Assembly (NCBI GenBank): GCA_026413225.1
Contig: CM048552.1
Coordinates: 168,900,053-168,964,052, forward strand
Origin: Otis tarda
Lineage: Eukaryota; Chordata; Aves; Otidiformes; Otididae
Length of the DNA stretch: 64,000 bases
Direction of reading: 5' to 3'
Below are positions 11,048 through 24,638 of this stretch, piece after piece (the first letter of the stretch is position 1; each line of letters opens with the position of its first letter). The notes beneath the pieces are model-generated. The model searched no databases, had not been told where the DNA came from, and saw only the letters and a list, made by a program, of their open reading frames with translations. The translations under genes and the position numbers were made by a program.

Positions 11048-14000
11048 CACACCCAAGTTAGCTCCACATAGAAATTGCTGCATGATGTTTCCCACCAGCC
11101 CAGAAACTAGAGACACAGCCTAGGAAACCAAAGACGGCTCTGGATGCAGCCAGCTCAGTTGCAGAGGACTCTAGCCCAGGATTCGACACACAAGGTGTCC
11201 ACAATAACTTTTTCAAACTCAAACCTGTTGTGGCTAAACTGCTGAGTGCAGAGCTGGCACCCAAACAAGACCAGCGCAGGTGCCAGCCCCTGGCATTCAC
11301 CGATTCACCATGTGGATTAGCTGCCCCCAGATAGCTGAGCGTTAACTGTATGGTATTTCTCATTTGATGGGCAAAACAATCCTGTACTAATTAGGAGAAC
11401 AAATGCTACTGGACTGCATTTTATGCACTTCACAAGCCCCAAATCTGGATCAAATCACAGACGCTGGCTGTTGAATCACTTTTGTAACACAGATGCTATA
11501 TAATTAGAAGCTTTAAAAAAGATAAGGAGTGGGACTGTGCTAAGCACTGCACAAGTGTTAACACAGGTCTCAAAAATCAGAACAGAAAAATGCAAGGAAA
11601 TAAAGGTGCAAAAATCACCATTATCACTGCAAGCTTAGGGCTGAGATGCGGAACTAATAAATAGTCTGCTGAAGCTTCCAAAGCAAACCTCACTAGATTT
11701 TTTAAATTTTTTTTTTAAACACACACCGTCTTTTCTCTTCATATGATATCAGAAATGTATACTGCATGCACATAAAATACAGCAGGTCACTTCAGAGGCA
11801 CGGACCATAGAGAGAGATAAAATTCTATATATAGTACTTACATAGCCCAAATATTATAACGAGAAAGACTTTACAAAAGCCACAGGGAAATAACAACAAA
11901 CATGTAAAAAATGCTTTGTGATAACATTTACTGGCAGCACATGTAGGAATTACTAATTTATTTGAATTTTGAAAGCAAAGAGCAAATGAAGAACAATGTG
12001 TCTTCCCATATTCTAAAATTTTTATATTTTTATACTACAGAGTCAACAAAGCTGAAGAAGCTTCTTGCATTATGTATCTTCAAGAGAATCGAGGAAGGTA
12101 AGAATTACGGGCATCGCACAAACTTGCCAGTGTTAACATATATACCCAGTCTTAAGAACTGTACTTGCTTCACAACATCCTGTTGAAGAGTCCGATCACG
12201 GAGGTGAAAAGAAAATCCCAACCCTTACCAGAGATATTTTTGTGCACAAAAATTTTTAGTTAGTTGTTACTGCAGGACAGAGAACTCCCTTGACTTACAA
12301 AAATAATTTATTTTCTTTGTAGTGAATTTTTATATAATGCATTGTACGTATGCTAACTGTGAGAAGACTCTAAATACACATTCAATTGTATAATGGGAAG
12401 GACACTTTCTTCTGCTGAGTATTTAACAACACTGGTGATTTGCAAGGGAAGATTCTGCAGAACTAAAGTTAGTTTTGCATGACGGGCCATGATGAAAGTT
12501 AAACAGAAAATGATTTTTTTTTTTTTTCCACCCTCTGAGGGTAGGGCGGGATTTTTCTTTGTTTAATTTCTTGGGTATGTCTTCTTGATCAATTTCATTC
12601 TTAAATTCTTGGTAACTCATTGCTGTTGAAACCTCCCTAAGTAATTTTCACTTTCACAGTTCAAAGAAGCATGACCCTCTAAAAACAACCAAATTAAGTG
12701 ACTCAGCCTTTGAGAACAGCAACATTCACCCTTTAGCTGTCTACAGTTCCCAAACTTCATATAAATTAAAAGTAGAAATCACATAAATTTAGAAGCAAGT
12801 AAAAAAAAAAAAAACTTTCAACATGAAAAATTTAACATGCTATTTGAAATTTTTCATTCACTGTATTACATTACACACTATTAGTGTCCTGGGATATGCT
12901 CCTCCTACAGCTTTTGCTGTAATTGGATGGATAACATTTCCAATAAGCAGCAGTTTCTCTTAAAAAGTGCAAGTTTCATGAGTAAAATGGTAATTCCTAA
13001 GAAGCCAGTCACAAATCTCAATGCCTCCTTTATATCATGCAGTTATGGAGAGGTCCACCAAGCTCAGAAGCAAGTGCTCATGAACGCATCGCACCCATCT
13101 AAGAGATTTTAACACACCTTTTTCCATCCTAAACTGAACCTCGTGTAGCTACCACACTAAGTGAAATGGTAAAAAAGCTGCCCAGCATCACAAGATTTGT
13201 GACAAAATCCAAAGTTGACAACACTGATTTCTTCGTTAATGTAAACCTCAGTGTCACAGGAGTTGAGAAGGCAGCATATGCCATGCAGATTGTATAATCA
13301 AAGACAGGGCTGCAGACTGCCTCCCTGCTGGCAAGGCAAGGAGAGAGCCAGAGGCATTTCCCATGGGTCCAGCTAGGCCAACAACTGCTGGCCAAGCACC
13401 TTTGCCGACAGCCAGCTGGGACCTCCTTCTCTCTGTCCAAGTGGAGGAGAGTTTGCTATTCCAGTTGTCTCCAGGAAGAAAAGAAAACCTAAGGGTTCTT
13501 TTCACAGATTATGTAGGTACACAAAGTGGACAGTCAACTGGGAAGGAAGAAGGTGAGGACTGTACTCAGATGTGCTCCCATCATCTTGTCACAAACACCT
13601 GCTACGTCAGCTGTTGCAACCCCAGAGTTGAAGGTCCAAGTACTCATCCTCCCCTTGTTTCTCTTGCTCCCTTCACAGTGAATCTCTGCTTAGTACGCAA
13701 TCTCAGCTTGAACCCGTGACATATCCAGAGCACGCTGCGTAGCAGCACTCACCAGCACTGTGGAGGAACCAGGCAGAGACCTGAGCCAAGCCATATGTAA
13801 CCTGCCAAGTTCAACAGGTCACATCAGCTTTCAGCTGGAATTCAGAAACATTTAAGTCTCCTGAATGTGTAGACTTAAAGTTTTTTAACCACGGGATTAT
13901 GCTGTCAGTGTGCCTTACGTTTAACTTATGCCCACCTTACGATGAACACCGGCAGAACCGGAATAAGCGTTGCAAGTTTCCTACAGAAAAAAAAAAACAA

Positions 14001-16739
14001 AAAACCAAAACTTTGACTCAGTGAAAAAATAGCAGCTTGAGAATTCAAAGTACAGTAAGAGTACAATTGATTGTTGATAATTATTTACAATGGAAAATCG
14101 TGGTTTTGCTTAACCACAGTGTCAGACTATCCTCAAACTGACAGCTTTTAAGTGGGATTTAATTCACATTTCAGGTAGAAATAGCAGTATTTGGCTTATC
14201 AATTTAATCTGTAAAAATGATTTCCATTGTTCGGTGTATATGGAGAAGTCAACTGATAGGGCTGTCTTCAGAAGCTCCTTGTTCCAAGAGGTACAGAGGT
14301 AAATCTGATCCATCAAAAACAACTCGTCATCCTTTGAGACAAAAATCCACATAAAGAGTTTCTATGAAAGTTGAAAGGACATTGTCAAATTAATTCATTA
14401 ATCAGAAATCAGTTAGAGACTCCAAGAGGATCAGACCAGCTAAGCAATGGTCCCACAGGAGCTCACGCTAACAGTTACATGACGATTAGCACTGCCTTCA
14501 TTCCAATAATGCTTCCACTGGGAAGACCTGCAGACTTCACTCAAGCACCCAGTCACTGCTCATGGAAAAAAACACACCTAAGGCTTCAGACTCCAGGAGC
14601 GAGCTCTCACCAGCTACGTACAGCAGCAGCAGGAGTGGACTGACCAGCAGTGCTACTGAAATTACATCAAACTATACGACTCAATTAATGAACACATGCA
14701 TGTGCTTTATAGTTATTTTACTAATAAACAATTTATAGCAGCAGCAGTCAGTTCCATGTGAAAGTGAGCATTTGGAAGTCATGCGACTGCACCAACGCAG
14801 AAAATTAAGAAGGACGGGCATCTGTGCAGCCATGTATAATGAAGAATCAATGAACAACTTCTCCTATTACACCAAGGATATCCCCACAAACACAGTGTTT
14901 CTTTGACCACAAGAAAAATTAAGAGTGAGGACAAGAACAGATGTAAAGATGTGTGGATAACTGTAACCATCCCTCAGTACGAAAGAGCCAAAACATTTTC
15001 AACTTTTTAAAAATATATACCTTTCTGGTTTACACTCAAAAAAAGAAAAATAGCTGGAGAGCTGATGCTGTTCGCAACACTTTTAAGCCTCACTGCCTGC
15101 AAGTTTCCTCAAGCAGAAAATACACCAGAAACGAAAACCTAGGAAAGCTGACTTTAATTTGGAAAAGGGGGAGTGGGGGAGTGTGGAGCAATTACCTATG
15201 AGAAAAATGTTTCAAATTGATCAAGCAGACACTTCAAGACATAAAGGAAAATATACCTAAACCAAATTCTGCCGCTGTTTTAATTCCACCTGTGCAAGCA
15301 ATGCTTAAGACAGGTGGATGGCACGGTCACATATTTTGACCATTTTCAGTTGTCTGAAAGTCATTGATTTCTAAAAGTTGGCTTACCTGTAAAATATGGA
15401 TGTATGAAAATATAAGTCATCATTGCAGGGAATAAAAAACCTTGGAAATTGCTAGACGGTTTATTAATTAACTGCAGCCAACATGTAGTAGGGCAGCCTT
15501 CCGCCTGTCCTTGCTGGGTGTCTAACAAGTGCACAGAGAAAGGAGAAGGAACGTGGAAGTGGAAAGGATATGGTAGGTAGAGAAGACACAGATGGCAGAA
15601 GTATCCTCAGAATTATAAAGAAAAAAAGATAAGGATCTTGGGTCCGTGGAAAAGAACAACATACACAGGACAAACAATACACTGGACTCTTGTTTCTGGA
15701 TAGCTGTGCACACATGCTAATCACATTTTAGCATGATTAGATTTCTTTTTTTTTTCCCCCTAACTGAGAGACATCTATTTCCACACCAGAGGTTATTCAT
15801 CTTCTCTTTGAAAAATCCAGGAAGCAATGGTAATTTCATGGGATTAACTTTTTGTTCAAGTGAATGATGCAAGCAACCACACAGGAGAGACTAATGCAGA
15901 GTATTGTGGGAAAACATTCTCAAGAAGTGGAAGAGATTAAAAGCTTTCTGATGTTATGACAGCACGTTAATAAAGCCACTTGTCCTCACCTGTTGTCATC
16001 ATTCAAAGGGAGGGAAGTGGACCCAGAAAGAGTAGAGTGTTGAAACTAAGTTAAAAGGTGTTGCAGGATGAGGACTGTGTCCATATTCTAGGTGAGACAG
16101 CAAAGTGAAAGCTTGGAGACAACCTCCTGTTCTAAGAAGTCAAATTTAATCAGTCATCTGCACTGGAAGTGTGAGCGATGGATCATTTCTGAAATGTGTT
16201 AACAGTCACAGACTACTTGAATCATATTCAAGATGTCCATCTTCCTGTCCATGTGGTGCCCACATCAATAAAAGCGGATGACAAAACTAAAGAAATTAAG
16301 TTCATGCCAGCCGCTTGAGTAAAATGGAATTTTCTCTCTGCATCTTCCCTCCCCCAGCTGTTTCTGCCCCAAACTTCAAAGCCTTATTTGCATTCATACA
16401 AAATCTGTTTACAGTCAACTTCACTGCGATACTGGAGCTTCTCCCCCTCCCCTCTCCAGACTAAGATACAAAGCAAAGCTGGCCAGGTGTCTCTAAACCA
16501 CAGAGCCAGCTGCTCCTAACCATGCTCACAGGAAATAGCAAGGAAAATATGCCACATTTGACACATCTGGAATAGATTGCAGAGTCTTTGAAAACAGTGT
16601 CCCAGTTCCCTTCCTCCTGCTGATGAGATTTCAGGCTACCAAACTACTGCATCAACTACAGAGGATTAGATAACGTGTACATTTTTAACCCTACATATTC
16701 TTTCTGTCCAAATGAGACTTTTCCAAAGTTAGTCCAGAA

Positions 16740-16800
16740 AAAAAAAAACAACAAACCAAAAAACAAACAAACAAAAACTCAAAAAAACCAACCCAAACCC
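16740..16800 (+). repeat. A-rich low-complexity tract with AAAC units
   Basis: A run followed by imperfect AAAC/AAACA units (acaaacaaacaaaaactc and similar). Confidence 0.75.
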
Positions 16801-17149
16801 AAGTATCTGTATGAAGCTTTCTACAACAGTGAAGCAACAGAGATAAATCAATCTGAAAACCGCTATTTAATTTGGGAAAACTGATATAGTTGGAAAATAG
16901 TACTAGTTGACATCAGTAAACATAGAAAATGAATCATTGCATGCTTCGTATAGTTGTATTAACTCATTAAAAGAAATGTCCTTACGGTTTGTTGCCATAA
17001 AACATGAGATGAAAAGAAGAGTAGAGAGTTACAGTAGAGTAGTCAGTACCTGTTTTGCCAAGTAATTTGTCTATAACTCCATGTTGACAAAAATATTGCA
17101 GTGTGCATTTTTTCAATGTGACGCACAAGAAAAAACAAAAAGCAAGTCT

Positions 17150-18981
17150 TAATTAGCAAAACAAAGCAATGTTTTATTATCTGCTTCTTTTTCATATGGA
17201 CAATGAATGCAAAAGAACGTAAAAACAAGCAGATAAGTTTAGAAGGAAATCTCAATTGGATATTGAACATAATACTTAATTTTAATTCTTTCCATAAAAA
17301 GCTAGGAAGTGGAGGTGCCCCTAAAGTTTTAGTCACCTTCAGTATCTCTGAAAGATTAAGAAAATGAATAATGTCACCAATTTATGTATGTATATTTTAA
17401 ACATTCATTATAGATACAAAACTGAATACAGCACTAGCTTAAAACAACATAAACCTCACTGGTTTTAATGTTAGTAATAAAAAGGCAGAAATCTAATAAT
17501 AAAAAAAAAAAAACTGGAGGAAAGTATTTGGTTTTTTTTTTCCTCAAAGGTGCAACCAAGAATCAATGTATTTTTGCAACTGAGATTCCAGTTGTACAAA
17601 GGACTGAGAGATGTATTCTCCTACTTAAGGAGAAGCATAAATTTCACAAACTTCAAAGGAAATCACACATGCATGAACAGTAGACAGTACCCCTTAAAGA
17701 GATGATATTTATAAGAAAGTAATACCTTAAGTGAATACTAGGAGAAGTGCCACACACATTTTCTACTTTCAGAGCTTTAAAAGTAAGATTATTTTTATTT
17801 TCTGTCATAGATTATTTCCAAAATTACCTTACATTTAAATTAGTTTATTCTTAGGAAATGGCAAAGTATTTATTCTAAACAAGCGTTGTAAGATAGATAT
17901 ATGAATTGTTTTTTTTGAGAAGCCCTCACGGTAGTTGTCATGTTTATACTGAACTCAAGACTTCTTAAACAGAGGCAGTGTTCTAACCCAGGGAACACAT
18001 TTGCAATGCTCTGTTTCAGAAACAAAGGTGCACCTACGAGGATCCAACTGCGTAACCAAGGACTAACGGTATAAGGCTGTCCATCCCTACTAATGTGAAA
18101 AAACTTCACGTTTGAATGGGATCATGCATATGAATAACAAATTTTCAGGCTCAAGCCCAAACCAGTTAATAATAATTCATGTGAGAAAAGTTAGGAGACA
18201 AACAATTCAATGCCTTTACCTCCAAAATTACATCTAATAGTAACTATACCCTTAATAGTCAATTAACAAAAAATATGTACGTAGCTCTAAGATTAAACAA
18301 AATTTAGAGAATATGCTGTTACAAAATATATTTTGACATATTTCCTAAGAAGCAATTCAAACAATCATTTATGCAGAGTTATTTACAGGGGACTCAAACT
18401 GGAGTATCCGTTTTAAGCAAACCAGTATATTGGTTCAAATTTGACAAAATATTGGTGAATACAAGTTTGTGACAACAAGGAACTTTGGGGTTTAGTAAAC
18501 TTAATATTCTACTCAATCATTAGATGAATCTAAATTATATAAAAAAAGCCCTGCTTCAGCTGGTTAATCAGAATCATTTAATGCATTTCATTGTACTCAA
18601 AGTTCAGATCAGCAAGTCAGTGGTACATACACGCTGGGAACCAAGGTACCACTTAAATCTTTCAGATACAACAAGCACAGATTAACCGAGTCTGACTGTA
18701 GCTAATCTATATTAACAGACGGTTTGTTCTTACCTCAGTACTATCTTTTTAATAAGCACATATACAAATGTGCTAAAACAAAAGGCAGTGATTATAAATA
18801 TTTACTAGAATGACCAGAACTGGCATTTGAGCATAAACCATCCTGTCACTCATTTTTGAAGCCATATCTTCACTAATTTGTCTTCTGGTTTTAGTAGCCT
18901 TCTATCCTATGAACTCAGAGGGTTACCGATCATCTGGAAGTTTCACACTGGTATAGGAAAGGAATGTCTGTTCGATGCAGT
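17150..18981 (-). other. NDFIP2: Candidate NDFIP2 last exon (3'UTR), extent tentative
   Basis: The donor after the stop codon requires another exon downstream. Reading the minus strand, the best acceptor I found is at 18983-18982 (actctttctttatctccag), with a long pyrimidine tract. The exon would start at 18981 and hold only AU-rich sequence with no long frame. A canonical AATAAA (minus strand, 17178-17173) is followed within about 20-50 nt by T-rich and GT-rich sequence, so the end may be near 17150. Other AATAAA copies at about 17874-17869, 17849-17844 and 17799-17794 could be used instead. The boundaries are inference. Confidence 0.33.
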
Positions 18982-20810
18982 CTGGAGATAAAGAAAGAGT
19001 TCTACTTTAGTTCACCGCAGTGATTCACTAGAAGTAGCGTTGCTAACAGATGTTAAACCTAGAAGGAGCAAAGCAGCAGTCTTTTTCCCATCCATGTCAG
19101 GATGGCAGAAAAAAGTGAAAATTTACTACTATTTTGTTATCATTTCAAAAGAACACCTGAGAATATTTTATAACTGTAGAAGTACCATTTGTTATTTTTT
19201 AAAACTAATAGTCACTGTAGAGGAAACTACATGTCTATGCAAGAACAAGGACATTTAAGTGTGACAGTAATTAATTTGAACTTCTTGTTTCAATACTGAA
19301 GATAATTAAAACAAATATTTACGTGTCCAGCTCTGAGGGACCTTATCAGCCCGTACATCTCAGTGATGCTTATAGTTGAAGGAAAAATTCACAGCCATTG
19401 AACTCAGATAGCACAACTCATTAACTTCAGTTAATGCTGAATTAAACAGTGTTTTGTCCAGAAACAGAATTATTTCTGAAGAGTATTCAAAATATTCAAT
19501 TGAACAGTATTCAAATATTTTTGAAATGGTATTTTTAGCTTTCAGTACAATAAAGTCTAACAGATATGTTCAGTCTCATCTCTACAAACTTCAGCCTTTT
19601 GAAGAGGTGGTTATATTACCGAGAAAAGGAGAGATATGTAACTACTGTAAAAAGGAAGTGCTGCCATGTAGATACCAATTTAGGTTGGTTACTAAAAGGC
19701 AATATATGCCTTAGTTATTTAACTTACCACATAATTTTGACAAAATGGCACATTAAAAAGAAATATTATGTTACAGTTACAGTAACATATTTCTTCCATG
19801 AACTGTGAACTATGTAGTATAGCACAAATATTTATTAGCTGGTTTTAAACGTATATCACTGTCTTATACAAACGGAACCATTTTTTTCTAGGCAAATATC
19901 AGGCCTTTTCTAGGCCTGATAGTTTTTATCAGGCTTTGATAATGTGTTGCTGGTTACTTCATATTGGTCCTGTGACCAATCTTGGAAAAAAAGTTACGAA
20001 AATCTGCTTTATTACAACAAACACAGGTTTTCAGTTAAGTCAAAACACAGTATTTAGTTTAGGCGTTTTAAGTACGCTTCAGAGTAACGAGAATGCTACA
20101 GTACTTATCTCTAGGCTTAGATTTATCTCCTGACGCAGTTTAAGCAAAAAAAGCTAAACATAAACAGAGACCCCTGGTTCAAGTTACACAGTGAAGTCCC
20201 ATAAATCCACCTAACGGATAAAAAGCGTAAGAAAAAAAAAAAAAAAAGAGTAGATATGTGCCAGACTGATTAGTCAGCTACCTGAAGGATATATAAAGTG
20301 CATTGTTGCATACACAATAATCATACTTGTACATGACTGTCTTAATCCTGTCATGTAAAGAGAGACAATGCTCATCTATTGTTCGCCTGTTCAGACCCAT
20401 GTCAATCAGATTTAATATGCAGGCAGATTAGTGCTTCCTAACTTGCTGACAACAGGTTGACTACTAAAGCCAGTTTTCCAACACAAAGGACAGTATCCTG
20501 ACAGGCAGCAGATACTGTTTCTCGCTTAGGAAAAACAACAGGTTCCTCTTCATTTTTGTCACTGCACATTAGTTCCAGGGGAGGACTGAAGGCAACAAGG
20601 ATGAATTATTTACTTTCAAATTTCATGACTTCAAGATAATTTCAGATCTTTCCAAGTTCCTGTAGAATATATACAACATTCACGACATATGTTAAAAAAA
20701 CATGCAACTTCTGGTTTGTGTCAGAAGTCTGATTACTTATTTTTAAAATAAGTATTTCATTCTTCTCAGTTTTCCTAGGAGAGATAATCTTATCACTAAA
20801 AATTGCTTAC
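18982..20810 (-). other. NDFIP2: NDFIP2 intron 7 (inside the 3'UTR), left end tentative
   Basis: This interval starts at the strong donor GTAAGCAAT right after the stop codon and would end at the candidate acceptor at 18982. It is AT-rich and holds a 10-bp-stem hairpin (19897-19921). The donor is well supported; the acceptor is the best I could see. Confidence 0.4.
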
Positions 20811-20812
20811 CT

Positions 20813-20916
20813 TCAGTACAAGAAGAAAAATCTTGTTCTGTGAGCAGCTGCCATGCTTTCAGACATATTTCTGACTTTAAGATAATTAACAAAGCCTCGA
20901 AAGAACAGAAGGAGTC
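20813..20916 (-). CDS. NDFIP2: NDFIP2 coding exon 7 (end of TM3, C-terminus, stop)
   Basis: This coding part completes a split Gly codon and encodes GLLLFFRGFVNYLKVRN, then MSESMAAAHRTRFFFLY and TGA. It finishes membrane segment 3 and gives the short C-terminal tail. The last five residues are FFFLY, against YFFLL in recalled human NDFIP2, with equal length. The acceptor is ttctacactttcag. The TGA at 20815-20813 is followed by AG and then a strong donor (GTAAGCAAT from 20810), so the exon should end at 20811 and the transcript continue on a separate 3'UTR exon. Confidence 0.95.
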
Positions 20917-23900
20917 CTGAAAGTGTAGAAAATGCACAAAATGAAGTATATCAACCTAAGCACACGCTATTCCCACATTATTCTTAATAAAACCATTTTT
21001 TAAAAACTGGATTATACAAAGTAAAGCAAAGGTATTTTAATGCATCGTTCACAAATTCAAAGGCATGTCTTCTGCTTCTATCTTCTGATATTAGGACATA
21101 GCCTTATGGAAAGCTTTCCAGAAATTTTACACTCATTCCAGGTTCAAGTATCATCTGCCGGAAAGACTGCATAAAAGAACTTAAAAAGAGAAAAAAAAAA
21201 AAAAAAAAAAAGAAAAAAAAAGGAAAGAATACATTCTGTACCTTCTTGTCAAGTAGAATTTTTAAAATAAGTTACTAGTTTGTTAGAAGACTACTCAAAC
21301 CACAAAATGTACCTTTAGAAATGCCTAAGATAAATGTATCAAAAGTCAAAAGAGGAAAAAAAAAAAAAGACAGCCAGTACAAATTGCTGTAGCAACAAGC
21401 CAATAATAAATTATAGTAGAGTATGGTTTGAGATTTAAGGATCAAGGAAAATGCACCTGTCCAAGAGGAAGAACAACAACAGTCAATTCAAAGAAAATTA
21501 CTCAAATGTGTTATGATTACAGGGTTTTTTTTATCAACTCTATATTTCAAATTATTTTAAAATATTTAAATTTAACTGCATTTGAAAGAATATTTCAGCT
21601 CTGATAAGAGAAAGTAGGGGTACAGAGAGTCACACGAAGTTACAGTTGCAACAATGGAAGTCACTAACACAATGTTGTCAACATCATTTTACTAGTTCAG
21701 AGATGCACTGGACATCTGAGCAAACACACACAGAATAACATTGTTGCACAGGGGATACAGCTCTTGGTTTCATCTTTCTCCATTAAGTAAACTTCAACAG
21801 ATTAATCCATTCATCAGTTGGATCAGGGAGAATCCAAAAGCAAGAAAAAAAAATTGTCCAAAGAGTTGGGGGCATCAAAATCTGAATTCTACATCCAGTA
21901 GAGAGAAAACACAAGCCTAAAGAGCAATTCTCTTCACATAACGAACACATAAGTACCTTGAAGATATATGCTTATGTGTATACATGCGCACACACGTTAG
22001 TATTCCAAAGATTCAAATGAAAATCTAAATTGAAGCTTAGCAAGTCCTTTTCATCATCTTACATCCTAATAAACCATCTCTATGGTTACACTGATATTTT
22101 GCTATGTGATGCACTTTTTCTTCCTGCTCTCCAGGTTGAGAATCATGGTTTTTTTTTTTTTTTTCTTTTTTTTTTTTTCCCCCTATGCTCATTTCTTCTC
22201 TAGATGCTTTTTGCTTGTAAATTTTTGTTTTATTTAAAATGCAAAAAAAAGTAAAACCAAAGCCTCATTAGGACACACACACACAAAAAAAAACCCTAGA
22301 GAGAATGCTCTGCTAACCACTGGTACTTTGACCTAAGCCAGACACATTTATGTGATTAAGGTGAATTCTGCAAGAAAAAGAAAGCACTGGATCAAAAAGT
22401 CTACGACAAAAGCTGCTACCCAGACATTACAGGAGATAGTCAACTGAAAAGCAGCTGAAACAGCAAAAGGTGGGCAGGCAGCTCTTAAGGTGCCTGAAAA
22501 CATACTTTCTGCACTACACATGTTGGAAAACCAGTCCAAGTTCAACCCATATTTTATATTTCTCTGTTTAGGGAAGAAAAAAAAAATCAAAACATTTTCC
22601 ATTGTGTTTGTCAAAAAGAAACATTGGCTAATATTTAAATTTAAACATTAGAATTGTCTCTTTTTTCAATTTGTTCACTGTACATGACAGCTGCTTGGAA
22701 GCAGACCACTTCACTTTTCCGTGAAGCATGCACAGATTTTTCCACATGTTGAAAGGAGGGAGCAGAAACACATAGGTGAACACTAGAAGAGAGGAGAAGA
22801 CAGGAATAGGTGGGCTCAAGTATGTCAAATGACTATGCAAAAGAAAGAATCCAACTCATTTCATTCACTTCCGGAGAGACACAGGACACGTGACTTTGTG
22901 TGCTCTAATGGGAAAGTTATCTGAAACAATGAAATACAGATCTGGTTGGCAGTGCTCCCGTGACTTGATAACGCTCCTTCATGTCCCACTAAGTAGCTCT
23001 GTTCCGTTAAATCCTTCCATGATGTTCTAGAAATCTCTGTATATCCACTTTATCAGTTTAAAAACACTGTTGGTGTATTTCATGCGAAACATGCTTAAGA
23101 CAAGGGAGGGCTGACTGCTGGATGCATACTGCGTGCCCCACAGTGCCTTTGACTCCAAGGCATATTATAAACTTTGTGAAAGAAAAACATCTTCCAACAG
23201 TTAAGACGGAAAATAAGGCTTTCCTAAATTTACGTGAGCTAACTTATGAACAAGGACTGCAAAAGACTAGTAAAAAGAGGAACTACAAATGCACAGCATT
23301 TTCCATAGATACAGTGGGGGAGAAAGTTAGGGAAAAAACAGAGTATTTTCATCCAAGTGAAAAAAAGTGTCAAACCCCAATCTTAGGCACCACAAGGGTT
23401 TGTTCTAATTGAAGATTTATGCGGAGATGTTTGTTACCTGTAAAGAGTCATTTCACTTCCTACTTAAATACTTTCCTACAAGGAAAGCATTTAAGGGACT
23501 GACGCTATGATGTGTTAAACATCTGCAGTTTCTATATATCTCAAGCAACAATGTGCACAACAGTAGAGCAAGCCAAGTATTAAGAAGTCTGATGGATGTC
23601 CTCGAACTTTTAGTAAAAGGCAGACAGAGAAAGTTTTAGGTAACCTCATTTAAGATTTTTGTCATTTCTTGCGAGATAAATAGTGAGTCACAAACAGCCA
23701 GGATCTCAGTGTTGTTTTTTTCTTTTTTTTTTTTTTTTTAATTTACTCAACATTTCATTCTAATATTTGCTGTTAGCCATTTGAGTCAATTGACTCAAAG
23801 GGAAGAGTGCCACCTACTGAACCAGCAATAGTTTCCTCTGCTTCCAGAGCTAGAAAATAAAATAGATAGAAGTATTCAGTTCTGTAAAAGAAAATAATTC

Positions 23901-24571
23901 CAGATTCTACATTTAAATTGCAAAATCCACAGTAGGAAAAAAGGTATGGTGGCTGGGGTTTGGTATATCCTATTTAAAAGCAGACAGATGAGCAGAATTT
24001 GATGTGTATAAGAGTTTGAATATGGACAGACCTCTTAAGAGAAAGCTGACATCATGGGAGCACTGTGATCAGAAAGCATGAAGCCATTCTCTTGTCCGAC
24101 TGAGAAACTACTGATGCAGTATGCATTTCAAAGGACTAGAAAGGGACATTTTGTGACCTCTGTGCAAGACAGCAGACTCCATCTTCCTAGGGTCAGTCAC
24201 TCACTTTCAGTATGTTCTGTACATAAAGCTAAAATTTCATTACAAAAGTTCTGCACCCCTAGATCAGTAAAAGCAGCTTAAAAGGCACAAATTAGAAGTC
24301 TCAGATACGTACACCATTATACATACAACAAAATTTTTTGAGCTGAACATTATTTGAATAGTCTGCAGTTCACACAGTAACACCACTATGGTAACCAATA
24401 ACCTCGTGTATACTATGGAAATTAAAAAAAAAAAAAAAAAAAAGACACAAAACTAACATCAGCTAAAGAAAAACACATAGCTACACACGTTACAGAACTC
24501 TTACTTACAATGACAAGATTGATCTTTAAGTATTTCCCAACAAAATATAAATGTTTCCAATTACCACTTAC
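20917..24571 (-). other. NDFIP2: NDFIP2 intron 6
   Basis: This 3.7-kb intron has several long A or T tracts (about 21190-21221, 22149-22180, 23722-23740, 24425-24443) and a 20-bp perfect palindrome made of two AP-1 sites (23780-23799). No transposon or extra exon was recognised. Confidence 0.9.
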
Positions 24572-24638
24572 CAAGTACAAGAAATATCCACCAAAGCCAG
24601 TACTGTCCATTGAAATATCCAGTAAAATAATCTGAAAA
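24572..24638 (-). CDS. NDFIP2: NDFIP2 coding exon 6 (loop and start of TM3)
   Basis: This 67-nt exon encodes FSDYFTGYFNGQYWLWW, then IFLVL plus one base. The FSDYFTGYFNGQYWLWW block identifies NDFIP2; NDFIP1 has STYFPGYFDGQYWLWW here. It forms the loop before membrane segment 3 and the first half of that segment. Two AGs lie 7 nt apart at the acceptor (atttcag then ttttcag). Only the upstream one keeps the frame and retains Phe-Ser. The polypyrimidine tract is short. The donor G|GTAAGTGG is strong. Confidence 0.95.

Larger units (their letters stand above)
6380..17149. other. Intergenic DNA downstream of NDFIP2 (right part)
   Basis: Apart from the CpG islet, two SINE-like heads, the CR1 fragment and the truncated LTR listed separately, I see unique AT-rich sequence without coding exons. 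An 18-bp palindrome lies at 12236-12253. A-rich low complexity with CAA interruptions is at 16740-16800. By human gene order this side would face SPRY2, but nothing in the window proves that. Confidence 0.7.

Noticed and set aside
17043..17336. 97-codon minus-strand frame near the proposed poly(A) site
   Set aside because: AT-rich, Phe/Lys/Leu-heavy composition with no family likeness; more consistent with 3'UTR or intergenic DNA.
23811..23827. gccacctactgaaccag next to the AP-1 palindrome as a CTCF site
   Set aside because: It has too many mismatches in the central GRKGG part of the CTCF core.
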